Translations under genes and position numbers: made by a program
Part shown: one piece after another, positions 51,909 through 60,073 of the stretch
How the letters are laid out: each line of letters begins with the position of its first letter
Position numbering within the stretch: the stretch's first letter is position 1
NCBI GenBank assembly: GCA_964538375.1
Contig: CAZIFQ010000002.1
Coordinates: 186,001 to 250,000, forward strand
DNA from: JAUUZQ01 sp964538375
GTDB taxonomy: Bacteria; Bacteroidota; Bacteroidia; Bacteroidales; GCA-2748055
Length of the DNA stretch: 64,000 nt
Reading direction: 5' to 3'
Notes under the pieces: generated by a model
Told to the model about the DNA's origin: nothing
What the model saw: only the letters and a program-made list of their open reading frames with translations
Database searches by the model: none

Positions 51909-53423
51909 ATGGCAACTAAACAAAATGCACCACGAAAACAGATGAATCCTATTGCTGCTGACTATGGGAAACTGCCCCCACAGGCACTTGATCTTGAAGA
52001 GGCAGTGCTTGGAGCAATCATGTTGGAAAAAGATGCTATTCTTTCGGTATTGGATATTCTTAAACCCGAATGTTTCTACCAGGAAGCACACCAAAAGATT
52101 TTTGAAACTGCTGTGGATCTATCTACAAGGGAGAAACCTATTGACCTCTTAACTATAACAGAGGCATTGCGAAAGAAAGAATTACTCGAAGAGATTGGAG
52201 GAGCAAGCTTTATCTCTCAACTCACCAGCAGGGTTGGTTCTGCGGCTCACCTCGAATACCATGCCCGGATAGTTGCTCAGAAGTATATACAAAGAGAGCT
52301 GATTCGTGTATCTTCAGAAATTCAAAATAAGTCTTATGATGAAACCATCGACGTTGATGACCTGCTGGATTTTTCAGAAAGGGAGCTGCTAAATATTGCA
52401 GAAGGTAATATTAAAAAGGAGACTGTTAAAATCAATAAACTGATCTCTGATGCATTGATTCAGATTGAAGAGGCAGGAAAGCGGGATGATAGCTTAAGTG
52501 GTGTTCCTTCTGGCTTTACACGTCTCGACCGAATCACATCCGGATGGCAGAAATCTGACTTAATCATTGTTGCAGCTCGTCCATCTATGGGTAAGACAGC
52601 ACTCGTGCTTTCCATGGCAAGAAATATGGCTGTAGAGCATGATAGGCCCATTGCATTCTTCTCCCTGGAGATGTCATCATTACAGCTCGTTAACCGGCTT
52701 ATTATTGGAGAAACGCAACTTCCATCTGATAAAATCAGAAATGGTCGATTGGAGAACTACGAATGGGAGCAGCTGGAATATAAGATCAAGGACCTGGAAC
52801 AGGCACCGATATATATTGATGATACACCAGCAATCTCCATCTTTGAACTTAGGGCAAAAACGAGAAGACTAAAGCAGAAATATGATATTCAGGCAGTGAT
52901 TATTGACTACCTGCAGCTGATGACAGGACCAAGTAACCGCTCAGGAAGCCGTGAGCAGGAGGTGAGTAGTATCAGTCGCTCATTGAAAAGTATTGCGAAG
53001 GAATTGAATATTCCAATTATTGCACTATCACAGCTGAACCGAAGCGTAGAGATGAGATCAGGAAACAAAAGACCTCAGCTTTCTGACTTGAGGGAATCGG
53101 GGGCTATCGAGCAGGATGCCGACCTGGTAATCTTTATTCACCGTCCGGAATATTACGGGCTAGATGTGGATGATGAAGGAAATTCATTGAAGGGTATTGC
53201 GGAGATTATTATTTCAAAACACAGGAATGGACCAGTTGGAGATGTTCAACTGAAATTTATCAGGGAGTTTGCAAAATTTGCCGACATGGAAGAAGATGTT
53301 CCTGTTTATGAAGATGAGAATGGAAATTCCACTGCAACATTTCAATCGCGACTCAATAGCGGCGATACCCCTGATAATTCAGATTTGCTGAACCAGGGGA
53401 ATGAAGATGCAGTACCGTTCTGA
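51909..53423 (+). CDS. dnaB: Replicative DNA helicase DnaB
   Basis: A 504-residue replicative helicase that unwinds DNA at the fork. The N-terminal domain starts ALDLEEAVLGAIMLEKDAI; the RecA-like core has the Walker A AARPSMGKTALVLS, the FSLEMSSLQLVNR helix, Walker B VIIDYLQLM, and the arginine-finger region RESGAIEQDADLVIFIHRPEYYG. The last 40 residues are a loosely conserved tail. Length is normal and no intein is present. A consensus promoter is just upstream. Confidence 0.97.
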   Translation: MATKQNAPRKQMNPIAADYGKLPPQALDLEEAVLGAIMLEKDAILSVLDILKPECFYQEAHQKIFETAVDLSTREKPIDLLTITEALRKKELLEEIGGASFISQLTSRVGSAAHLEYHARIVAQKYIQRELIRVSSEIQNKSYDETIDVDDLLDFSERELLNIAEGNIKKETVKINKLISDALIQIEEAGKRDDSLSGVPSGFTRLDRITSGWQKSDLIIVAARPSMGKTALVLSMARNMAVEHDRPIAFFSLEMSSLQLVNRLIIGETQLPSDKIRNGRLENYEWEQLEYKIKDLEQAPIYIDDTPAISIFELRAKTRRLKQKYDIQAVIIDYLQLMTGPSNRSGSREQEVSSISRSLKSIAKELNIPIIALSQLNRSVEMRSGNKRPQLSDLRESGAIEQDADLVIFIHRPEYYGLDVDDEGNSLKGIAEIIISKHRNGPVGDVQLKFIREFAKFADMEEDVPVYEDENGNSTATFQSRLNSGDTPDNSDLLNQGNEDAVPF

Positions 53424-53430
53424 TTTCTGA

Positions 53431-54144
53431 TTAAAGAAACTCCTTTAGTTGTACGAGGTTTGATATGGTTTTAATGGCTTTCCCCGACTGCTTTTGATCA
53501 ATAGAATTGAACCAGATGGCATCAATTCCATAGTTTTTTGCACCGCCCACATCAACCTTCTCATCATCACCAATCATGAGACAATCACTCTTTCTCGCAT
53601 TCAGACTCGATATTACCCAGTGGAAGAAATCTTTGTGCGGTTTGTTGATCCCCAATTCATCAGAAGAGAATATTTTTTTGAAAAATTTATCTAGACCGGA
53701 ATTCTCTAGTTTAATTTCCTGTGTCTTTAAGAATCCATTGGTGAGTATATATAAATTATAAGACCGGGATTTAAGGTATTCCAGTGTTTCAATGGCATTT
53801 GGGAAGAGTACGTTGAGTCGGGGAGTGATTTCCAGGTAAAGATCACCAATAACTACAGGAAGTTTTTCGTCAAATAGTTCCTTCTCTCTGAATGTATCCC
53901 TAAATCGCCTGTAACGCAATTCCTCCTTTAATATATCTCCCTGCCTGTAAAGCTCCCATAACTCATCATTATATTGATTATAGATAGCAATAAATTCAGA
54001 TGGAGTTTCGAAGTATGAATTTAATCTATATTCATTGTATAGTTGAGTCAGTGCTTTTGCAGAGTTAGCATGGTAATCCCACAATGTATGGTCCAGGTCG
54101 AAGAAAAGATATTTGTATTTCACATTTGAATTTTTCAATGTCAA
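53431..54144 (-). CDS. HAD-superfamily nucleotidase (YjjG family)
   Basis: A 237-residue HAD phosphatase with motif I FFDLDHTLWDYH (near residues 14-25), motif II ILTNG and motif III/IV KPHKDFFHWVI and MIGDDEKVDVGGAKNYGIDAIW. The size and DxDxT spacing plus the long C1 cap match the YjjG group, which hydrolyses pyrimidine and non-canonical nucleotides. It converges on dnaB with a seven-base gap. The start near 54144 overlaps an inverted repeat ACATTTGA/TCAAATGT at 54122-54148. Confidence 0.9.
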   Translation of the reverse strand: MTLKNSNVKYKYLFFDLDHTLWDYHANSAKALTQLYNEYRLNSYFETPSEFIAIYNQYNDELWELYRQGDILKEELRYRRFRDTFREKELFDEKLPVVIGDLYLEITPRLNVLFPNAIETLEYLKSRSYNLYILTNGFLKTQEIKLENSGLDKFFKKIFSSDELGINKPHKDFFHWVISSLNARKSDCLMIGDDEKVDVGGAKNYGIDAIWFNSIDQKQSGKAIKTISNLVQLKEFL

Positions 54145-54171
54145 ATGTATGAATTAATATCTGTTTGTATT

Positions 54172-54204
54172 AAAAAATAAAAGCCGATCCAAAATGGACC
54201 GGCC
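54172..54204 (-). terminator. Terminator of the WMT-repeat protein gene
   Basis: On the minus strand GCCGGTCC pairs with GGATCGGC (plus arms 54183-54190 and 54196-54203; one G-U pair) and runs into TTTTATTTTTT. It lies 61 bases downstream of the stop codon. Confidence 0.8.
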
Positions 54205-54264
54205 TGAAATATATGGGGATAAAACTTGTTATATTGTCATGAAAGCAAGATCTTCCCTGTCTGC

Positions 54265-54837
54265 TTATTTTGCAAATGAAACTAACATCCAATCTTCAAC
54301 AAGCAATTCCTTTTCAATAGATTCTGTTAAAGAAACTGTCATCCAATCTTCAACTACAAGTTCGCTTTCAAGTGACTCAGAGAAAGATTGTGTCATCCAA
54401 TCTTCAGTAAGCAGATCGCTTTCAATAGATGTTCCCAGTGGCTTTGTCATCCAAGTTTCAACAGCTAAGGCGTTTTCCATGTTGTTAGAAAGTGGAGTTG
54501 TCATCCACTTCTCAGCTTCAATGTCAGCTTCAAAGCTTATCTCAACTGAAGATGCCATAATAGTTCTTGAAACATTTGCTTCTGTTTCATAATCAGTTTC
54601 GCTTAGGAAGGCATCCCTGAATAAATTTTTAAAACTGAAACTGTCTTCTTTTTCAGCATAATCGGCAAATGTGAACTCAGGTGCGCTAGTTTCAATAACA
54701 GCTTGGTTGATCTTAAATAATTTCATTGCACTTTCTGCAAGTAATCCCTGGCCATATCCAATTGTAATTGCCAGAATTAATAATCCTGTTGTGCTAAGGA
54801 TCCTGTTTTTGTTTGTGACTCTAGTTTTTGCTTTCAT
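54265..54837 (-). CDS. Exported small protein with four and a half 18-residue WMT repeats
   Basis: A 190-residue protein from the ATG at 54837. The N-terminus has a positively charged start and one hydrophobic helix (STTGLLILAITIGYGQG, residues about 15-31) that acts as signal peptide or anchor. Residues 109-190 are a perfect-length repeat: EKWMTTPL, ETWMTKPL, EDWMTQSF, EDWMTVSL and EDWMLVSF, each 18 residues apart. The repeats are amphipathic and acidic. No known family is recognised. Its orientation and own terminator indicate a single-gene unit. It is likely expressed in the periplasm or at the surface, function unknown. Confidence 0.8.
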   Translation of the reverse strand: MKAKTRVTNKNRILSTTGLLILAITIGYGQGLLAESAMKLFKINQAVIETSAPEFTFADYAEKEDSFSFKNLFRDAFLSETDYETEANVSRTIMASSVEISFEADIEAEKWMTTPLSNNMENALAVETWMTKPLGTSIESDLLTEDWMTQSFSESLESELVVEDWMTVSLTESIEKELLVEDWMLVSFAK

Positions 54838-55095
54838 GACTAAATTTATTTGTTGTTTGATAGATGATTTGCACAAAGTGTGCCATAAATTGTAAAACAC
54901 ACAAAATCAGATAGATATGAACGATATTTGTTTTCGCTCACTTGGTCAAAAGCGAACGGTTGTGAAACAGGTGTGTACGAAAACGAACAATAGAAGACGA
55001 ACAGGTCCTATATCTGTTAATATATGTTAAGTGCCACCTATTCAATGGCGTATAATATATTTTTGTTACTGTTTGAGATGTGAATAAGAGAAGTG
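54838..55095. other. Upstream region of the WMT-repeat gene
   Basis: About 260 bases without a gene. It contains ACGAAC at 54983-54988 and 54998-55003 (15 bases apart, direct) and AGCGAAC at 54951-54957; the spacing on one side of DNA suggests a direct-repeat operator for the WMT-repeat gene. Confidence 0.35.
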
Positions 55096-55267
55096 TTAAT
55101 ATTTCCACTTGTTTGCCAATGCTACCAGGGATAGCATCGCCGGGACTTCCACTAAAACTCCAACAACAGTTACTAATGCAGCACTGTCATTCAGTCTACC
55201 GGATGCTTCTGTTCCCGCCGACCTGACTGCGACAAGAGTTTCCGGTGCATAGAATAAGAATTTTCAT
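55096..55267 (-). pseudogene. Chimeric deletion remnant of arsC and acr3
   Basis: From the ATG at 55267 the frame reads KILILCTGNSCRS, the active-site start of a low-molecular-weight-phosphatase-type arsenate reductase (CX5R). It breaks at codon 24. In another frame SAGTEASGRLN is the middle of ArsC, continuing directly into DSAALVTVVGVLVEVPAML, the last helix of an ACR3-type arsenite efflux carrier, with stop at 55096. So two large deletions removed most of arsC and nearly all of acr3. Confidence 0.85.
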
Positions 55268-55298
55268 CTTGAACTATTTTTATAAATGGCTTTCATCG

Positions 55299-56342
55299 TC
55301 ACATAAGATAATTAAATATAAAGCCAACAATAACTATTCCTACTGTTACTATCCCAACAAAAATCGCAATTAATTGCCACTTCAATACTTTTTTAAGAAT
55401 AATTATCTCTGGTAAGGATAGTGCGATTACAGACATCATAAATGCCAGGGCTGTACCCAGTGAAACGCCTTTTTCTATCAAAACACTTACAATAGGTATG
55501 ATACCTGCTGCATTTGAATACATTGGAATTCCTATCAGTATAGCTAATGGAACACCATACCAGTTCCCCTCTCCGAGCAGGGAACCCAAAAAATCTTCCG
55601 GGACATAGCCGTGTGCCCCTGCACCTACAGCAATACCTATGAGAATATATATCCAGATTTTCCCAACAATTTCCTTAACAGTTGTATATCCGGACTTGAT
55701 CCTGTCATAAAAGCTGAGCTTAGCTTCGACTTCATTTTCGTGATTTGCTTTAACCTTGTAAACCCACTCAGCAACATATTTTTCCAGGCCAAGTTTTCCA
55801 ATTAGCCATCCTGAGAAAATAGCGATTGTAAGTCCTGTCACCATATAAATTATGGCAACCTTCCAACCAAAAAGACCAACCAACAGCACCAGGGCTACTT
55901 CGTTAATCATGGGAGCAGCAATCAGAAAAGAAAAGGTTACTCCTAAAGGGACGCCGGCTTCCACAAATCCCAAAAATAAAGGGATCGCTGAGCATGAGCA
56001 GAAGGGTGTGATGGTTCCAAGCAGGGAAGCCAGGATGTTTCCTGTAAATAAAGCTTTTCCTTCCAGTATTTTCCTGGTTTTTTCAGGGGAGAAGTAAGTT
56101 CTTAAAATGCCAACTGCAAAAATTATCAGCACTAATAAAAGCATTACTTTGGGGACTTCGAAAACAAAAAACCGGATGGTTTCTGTCAGGTGATTTCCTG
56201 CTTTCAGTCCAAACAGATCATCTACAACAAAATCAGTAAAGGGCTGAAGTTTCCAATATATGATTATCCATATGGGAAGAAGAACGGCAGGTATAAACCA
56301 ACCATTCATATTTCTGTTTATTGCGATTACTTTTTCTCTCAT
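55299..56342 (-). CDS. Permease of the UPF0718/DUF318 family (ArsP-like)
   Basis: A 347-residue membrane protein from the ATG at 56342; the GTG at 56345 just before it is an alternative start. Eight to nine helices are visible. The hallmark is TPFCSCSAIPLFLGFVEAGVPLG near residue 113, with a second GIPMYSNAAGIIPIVSVLIEKG. Members of this group, including ArsP, export organic arsenicals and are regularly found beside ArsR genes. The Cys pair in FCSCS fits thiol-bound arsenic transport. It is the fourth gene of the arsR operon, followed by the arsC-acr3 remnant. Confidence 0.88.
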   Translation of the reverse strand: MREKVIAINRNMNGWFIPAVLLPIWIIIYWKLQPFTDFVVDDLFGLKAGNHLTETIRFFVFEVPKVMLLLVLIIFAVGILRTYFSPEKTRKILEGKALFTGNILASLLGTITPFCSCSAIPLFLGFVEAGVPLGVTFSFLIAAPMINEVALVLLVGLFGWKVAIIYMVTGLTIAIFSGWLIGKLGLEKYVAEWVYKVKANHENEVEAKLSFYDRIKSGYTTVKEIVGKIWIYILIGIAVGAGAHGYVPEDFLGSLLGEGNWYGVPLAILIGIPMYSNAAGIIPIVSVLIEKGVSLGTALAFMMSVIALSLPEIIILKKVLKWQLIAIFVGIVTVGIVIVGFIFNYLM

Positions 56343-56417
56343 CACTTTCTTTTCAACTCGTCAAAACGAAAAGAAAACCAATACCGGTATACGATATTGC
56401 ACGTCCCAATGTATAAA

Positions 56418-56774
56418 TCAAGCCATTTCGAAAAACTCTCCTTTAATGATCAGCAATGTTTGACCACTAATTTTATATTTCTTTATCAGTGGATTGTCTT
56501 TTTCTTCTTCATTGTTGATTGACTCAAAGGTCACTTTATCACCATAATACTCGGTAATAGCTTCCTTTGATACTGCCTCAACGGCCTGGCATGTAGCACA
56601 GCGTCGGGTGGCATGAAAATAATAGACCTTTACCTGGGTTGTTTCTTGATTCCCGGCACAAATTGCCTCATCATCTGTCGGTTTTTCTACTGCTGATTTG
56701 TCACAGCACTGAGCAGAAACGCTTACTACTCCTGCAAAAAGTAATAGGATGAAAATACTGATTAATTTTTTCAT
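56418..56774 (-). CDS. ArsF-like exported thioredoxin-fold protein
   Basis: A 118-residue exported protein with a signal peptide ending VSAQC, so a lipoprotein-like or free protein (Cys near residue 23). The core is VKVYYFHATRRCATCQAVE, the short conserved motif of the family labelled nitrophenyl compound nitroreductase subunit ArsF. The Cys pair CATC is spaced like a thioredoxin active site. It lies between the two-Cys thioredoxin gene and the permease gene in the ars operon. A redox or metalloid role is inferred. Confidence 0.8.
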   Translation of the reverse strand: MKKLISIFILLLFAGVVSVSAQCCDKSAVEKPTDDEAICAGNQETTQVKVYYFHATRRCATCQAVEAVSKEAITEYYGDKVTFESINNEEEKDNPLIKKYKISGQTLLIIKGEFFEMA

Positions 56775-56785
56775 GGTTTGATGAA

Positions 56786-57019
56786 TTATTTATTAATTAG
56801 TGTTATAAGTTCTTTTGTCGAAGGCACTCTTCCTTTAACCACCACCTCTCCGTCAATAACCAGTGCAGGGGTGGTCATTACACCAAGTTGCATGATTTCA
56901 ACAATGTCTTCTACCTTGGTAATACTAGCATCAACACCGGCTGTTTCTAGCGCTGCTTTTGTTACTTTCTCAAGTTGTTTGCATTTTGCACATCCTGTGC
57001 CCAGTACTTTAATCTCCAT
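56786..57019 (-). CDS. Small thioredoxin-like protein (CxxC, TM0996/MTH895 type)
   Basis: A 77-residue protein with the redox motif TGCAKCKQLE (Cys10 and Cys13) and the VMTTPALVIDGEVVVKGRVPS cis-Pro segment. Such mini-thioredoxins are frequent next to arsR and permease genes and probably reduce the exported substrate or partner. It starts between arsR (60 bases upstream) and the ArsF-like gene (11 bases downstream). An inverted repeat at 57037-57065 lies in front of its start. Confidence 0.9.
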   Translation of the reverse strand: MEIKVLGTGCAKCKQLEKVTKAALETAGVDASITKVEDIVEIMQLGVMTTPALVIDGEVVVKGRVPSTKELITLINK

Positions 57020-57036
57020 TTCGTTTAAGTGTTTAG

Positions 57037-57065
57037 TTGTTCGTATTTCGTAAAAATACGAACAA
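57037..57065. promoter_or_regulatory. 12-bp inverted repeat, candidate ArsR operator
   Basis: TTGTTCGTATTT (57037-57048) and AAATACGAACAA (57054-57065) are perfectly complementary, five bases apart, between arsR and the mini-thioredoxin. The inner TTCGTA/TACGAA arms recur in front of arsR. No T-run follows, so a terminator is unlikely. Confidence 0.6.
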
Positions 57066-57079
57066 TGAGTATAAATTTT

Positions 57080-57379
57080 TTAGATTCCCAAAAAATGCTT
57101 GAACAGCAGCTGTGCTTCTTTCCAGTTTTCTTTATTCAGACAATATTTTATCCTCGGTGCTTCAATTTCTCCCTGGATCAATCCCGCATCCTTTAATTCT
57201 TTCAGGTGTTGCGATAGGGTAGACTTGGCAATGGGCAAATCATCACTTAAATCTCCACTGTAACAACAGCTCTGGGTTGAAAGTAATTCCAATACGTACA
57301 TGCGAACCGGATGTCCCATAGCTTTGGCATACCTGGCTGCTCGTTGATGTTTATCTGTAGTAACTGTATCTATCTTCAT
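57080..57379 (-). CDS. arsR: ArsR/SmtB-family repressor
   Basis: A 99-residue winged-helix repressor from the ATG at 57379. The recognition helix is LPIAKSTLSQHLKELKDAGLI. The metalloid site differs from the classical ELCVCDL: here it is STQSCCYSGDL, with two adjacent Cys before the same helix, so arsenite binding by a Cys pair is plausible. It is the first gene of the operon with the thioredoxin-like genes and permease, and an operator candidate is in front of its start (57383-57402). Confidence 0.92.
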   Translation of the reverse strand: MKIDTVTTDKHQRAARYAKAMGHPVRMYVLELLSTQSCCYSGDLSDDLPIAKSTLSQHLKELKDAGLIQGEIEAPRIKYCLNKENWKEAQLLFKHFLGI

Positions 57380-57382
57380 AAC

Positions 57383-57402
57383 TGTTCGTAATAACACGAA
57401 CA
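57383..57402. promoter_or_regulatory. Inverted repeat before arsR, candidate autoregulatory operator
   Basis: TGTTCGT (57383-57389) and ACGAACA (57396-57402) form a seven-base inverted repeat with a six-base spacer that ends four bases before the arsR ATG. Its arms are the same as the core of the repeat at 57037-57065. Confidence 0.65.
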
Positions 57403-57581
57403 AAGGTAAGTAGCTTTTTCTAATTACAAAAATTTAAACGTGTTATTTTTTGGGGGGAGTATAAGTGTTTATTCCTGGGCATAAACAATGCCTTGTAGCA
57501 TGAGTATTACGAAAACAATAGTTAGATTCTTTATACCCTTAATCCAATTGATAGTATTTTCTTTTTTTATCGAATTTATTT

Positions 57582-58547
57582 TTACTTATACACTATTTCG
57601 GGTGTATGTGCTAATAGATCCTCTGCTAATACTCTTGTAAATAATTCTGCACCTTCTTTATTTAAGTGACTGGCATTATAGAAATAGTCCCTGTTTAAAC
57701 ACATTTCATGGTCAGAGTAGTCGAGGTATAATAAGCCGTATTCCTCGGCAAAATTCTTAAATATATCCAAGATATCATTCCTGTTTGCAATAAAGTTCTG
57801 GCCTTCGATGTATTCAGGTGTATACACAAGCACTAGGTCAATATTATCTTCTTTGCACTCATTAATAAAACGCTCGAATAGCTCAATTGATTCCTGGTGC
57901 ATGTGAACCTGAAATTTATCTTGCATGCTTTGTGCTTTCTCTAAGTCCGAATTCCAGGTTCGGTTCATACCGGCATAACCTTTTGTTCTGAATTCGTTAA
58001 ACGGGTTTTTATTCCTTGCAATAGCTGAACATTCCTTCAAAATGGTTTTCTGTCCAAAATATCGTTTTAAAGGGATGAAATAATCTAATATATTGTATCC
58101 GATATATGTTGATGTATACTTTCTAATATTCCCGTTCCATAACATGAATGGCAGAAACTGTTCCATCTGGTACAAATTACTCCTCTTTTGCAAAGCGAAA
58201 ATATCAACAGACATGATTATCTGTTTGGGCTTATCATTGTACTTAAGAAGATCAAGGTGACGTAAATATGATAACCAGAAATTATGTCCGTCAATCCCGA
58301 AATTATAGGCAGAAACTCCCAGTGAGTCTTCCAGTATTTGGGGATTGATATGCACCCATGCTCTTGAAGATCCGTATATAGCAATATCACAGTTGGCATG
58401 TCCGCCATAGAGGTCACTCAATACTTCGTATTCTCCGGAAAGATTATGAGATTGTTTCAATTGATTAGAGATAAATATATCCACCGGATAGGATATAAGA
58501 ATCAATGGCAGTAACAATAATGATATTTTATACAAAAATCGTTTCAT
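57582..58547 (-). CDS. SGNH/GDSL-like membrane-anchored hydrolase-fold protein
   Basis: A 321-residue protein with one N-terminal helix (about 5-24) and a large extracytoplasmic domain. YGSSRAWVHINPQ near residue 58 resembles the GDS nucleophile block, NFGIDGHNFW the following Gly/Asn block, and ASHLNKEGAELFT the DxxH block with Asn in place of Asp. The family (DUF1574/AlgJ-like) acts with MBOAT acyltransferases in polysaccharide O-acetylation. It starts three bases after the MBOAT stop, so the two are co-transcribed. The Asn change may affect catalysis. Confidence 0.78.
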   Translation of the reverse strand: MKRFLYKISLLLLPLILISYPVDIFISNQLKQSHNLSGEYEVLSDLYGGHANCDIAIYGSSRAWVHINPQILEDSLGVSAYNFGIDGHNFWLSYLRHLDLLKYNDKPKQIIMSVDIFALQKRSNLYQMEQFLPFMLWNGNIRKYTSTYIGYNILDYFIPLKRYFGQKTILKECSAIARNKNPFNEFRTKGYAGMNRTWNSDLEKAQSMQDKFQVHMHQESIELFERFINECKEDNIDLVLVYTPEYIEGQNFIANRNDILDIFKNFAEEYGLLYLDYSDHEMCLNRDYFYNASHLNKEGAELFTRVLAEDLLAHTPEIVYK

Positions 58548-58550
58548 ACC

Positions 58551-59996
58551 TTAAAATTGAAAATATATAAATTGCTGTTCTTGTCCCCCAAACCAAAATA
58601 TCGCTACGATGATCAGATAATATATTACATATTGTAATGGTGCTTTCACTCTGGTATTAATTTTTGCGAGTGCATATTCTTGCTCCCGTCCAAACCATTC
58701 AAACAATAGAAATACGAGGCTAAGAATCAGTATGGTCTTGTATTGTGCAAATTTTTGTATCACGAAGAAGGTATGTGGATGACTAAAGATATCGGATATA
58801 TATTGAAAGGCGTGAGCGATATTCTCTGCCCTGAAAAATATCCATGCAAAGAGGGTGAGTACAAATGTCAAAAGCATTAATAAAGCATCTTTGATACTTG
58901 GAAGATATTTTCCTTTTGCAACAATGTCGATATTTTTCCTGTTATTTTTCGTTAGCATTAGTGGCAGAAAATATATGGCATTTAATGCTCCCCAGATGAT
59001 AAAGGTCCAATTTGCTCCATGCCAAAAACCACTCACTATAAAAATGATGAATGTATTTCTGATCTTCATCCATGTGCCACCCCTGCTGCCGCCTAATGGG
59101 ATATAGAGATAATCCCTGAACCAGGAAGACAGGGAGATATGCCAGCGCCTCCAGAATTCGGCAATGTCTCTTGAAAAATAGGGGAAGTTGAAATTTCTCA
59201 TCAGGTTAAAACCAAAGAGACGGGAAGTACCTATCGCAATGTCAGAATAGCCAGAAAAGTCACCATAAATCTGAAAAGCAAAAAATAAGGCACCTAAAAC
59301 CAATGTGCTGCCTGAGTAATCGCCTGAATTATTGAAGATCTGGTTTGCATATTCTGCACAGTTATCTGCAATGACAACTTTTTTGAATAAACCCCAGAGT
59401 ATTTGACGCATTCCGTCAGCGGCTTGCACATAATCAAAGTTGCGTTTTTTGTAGAATTGAGGAAGTAAATTCGTAGCTCTTTCAATCGGACCGGCAACCA
59501 ACTGGGGGAAGAAACTTACGAATGCTGCAAAAGCGATAAAGTCTTTCGTTGGTTCAAGTTTCTTCCTGTAAACATCAATCGTATAACTTAGAGTTTGAAA
59601 AGTATAAAAGCTGATTCCAACAGGAAGAATCACATTCAATGAGTTTGCTTTTATCTCTCCACCAAAGAAGGTAAATGCTGTAATGAAATTGTCAAGAAAA
59701 AAATTATAATATTTGAAAAACCCCAGGAATCCCAGGTTTACAAGTATGCTTGTCCAGAGCAGTACCTTCCTTCTATTCTGGTTCTCTTCTTTATGCATTC
59801 CCCGGCCAACAAAATAATCTACAAGAGTACTGATCATTATCAAGGACAAAAACCTCCAATCCCACCAGCCATAGAAAACATAGGAGGCAGCAACAATAAG
59901 AAGGTTTTGAAGCTTTAAGTTCTTGCGAACAATATACCAATAGAGAAAAAAAACTATCGGAAGGAAAATCGCAAAATCTATAGAGTTGAAAAGCAT
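58551..59996 (-). CDS. MBOAT-family O-acyltransferase (AlgI/DltB-like)
   Basis: A 481-residue polytopic membrane enzyme with ten or more helices. The family signature is present: SYTIDVYR, FFPQLVAGPIERA, GYSDIAIGTSRLFGF, RRWHISLSSWFRDYLYIPLGGS, and the catalytic-region FWHGANWTFIIWGALNAIYF with the conserved His. It moves acyl groups across the inner membrane and onto a polysaccharide or other carbohydrate. The partner is the SGNH protein encoded downstream. The acceptor is unknown. Confidence 0.95.
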   Translation of the reverse strand: MLFNSIDFAIFLPIVFFLYWYIVRKNLKLQNLLIVAASYVFYGWWDWRFLSLIMISTLVDYFVGRGMHKEENQNRRKVLLWTSILVNLGFLGFFKYYNFFLDNFITAFTFFGGEIKANSLNVILPVGISFYTFQTLSYTIDVYRKKLEPTKDFIAFAAFVSFFPQLVAGPIERATNLLPQFYKKRNFDYVQAADGMRQILWGLFKKVVIADNCAEYANQIFNNSGDYSGSTLVLGALFFAFQIYGDFSGYSDIAIGTSRLFGFNLMRNFNFPYFSRDIAEFWRRWHISLSSWFRDYLYIPLGGSRGGTWMKIRNTFIIFIVSGFWHGANWTFIIWGALNAIYFLPLMLTKNNRKNIDIVAKGKYLPSIKDALLMLLTFVLTLFAWIFFRAENIAHAFQYISDIFSHPHTFFVIQKFAQYKTILILSLVFLLFEWFGREQEYALAKINTRVKAPLQYVIYYLIIVAIFWFGGQEQQFIYFQF

Positions 59997-60073
59997 TTTG
60001 CGAAGATAATAATTATTGTTTTGTGACAGTGAGGCATGACAAGGCAGATATGCTATAAGATCAATCAGCTAAA

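Noticed and set aside
54122..54148. ACATTTGA/TCAAATGT inverted repeat at the YjjG gene start
   Set aside because: Eight-base arms with an 11-base spacer are expected by chance in AT-rich DNA, and it overlaps the coding start; mentioned only in that gene's entry.
54194..54592. 132-codon plus-strand reading antisense to the WMT-repeat gene
   Set aside because: It is the Ser-rich shadow of the repeat on the other strand; the minus frame has signal peptide, periodic residues and a terminator.
57037..57065. Inverted repeat after arsR as a terminator
   Set aside because: There is no T-run on either side in the reading direction and the same core appears before arsR, so an operator is more likely.
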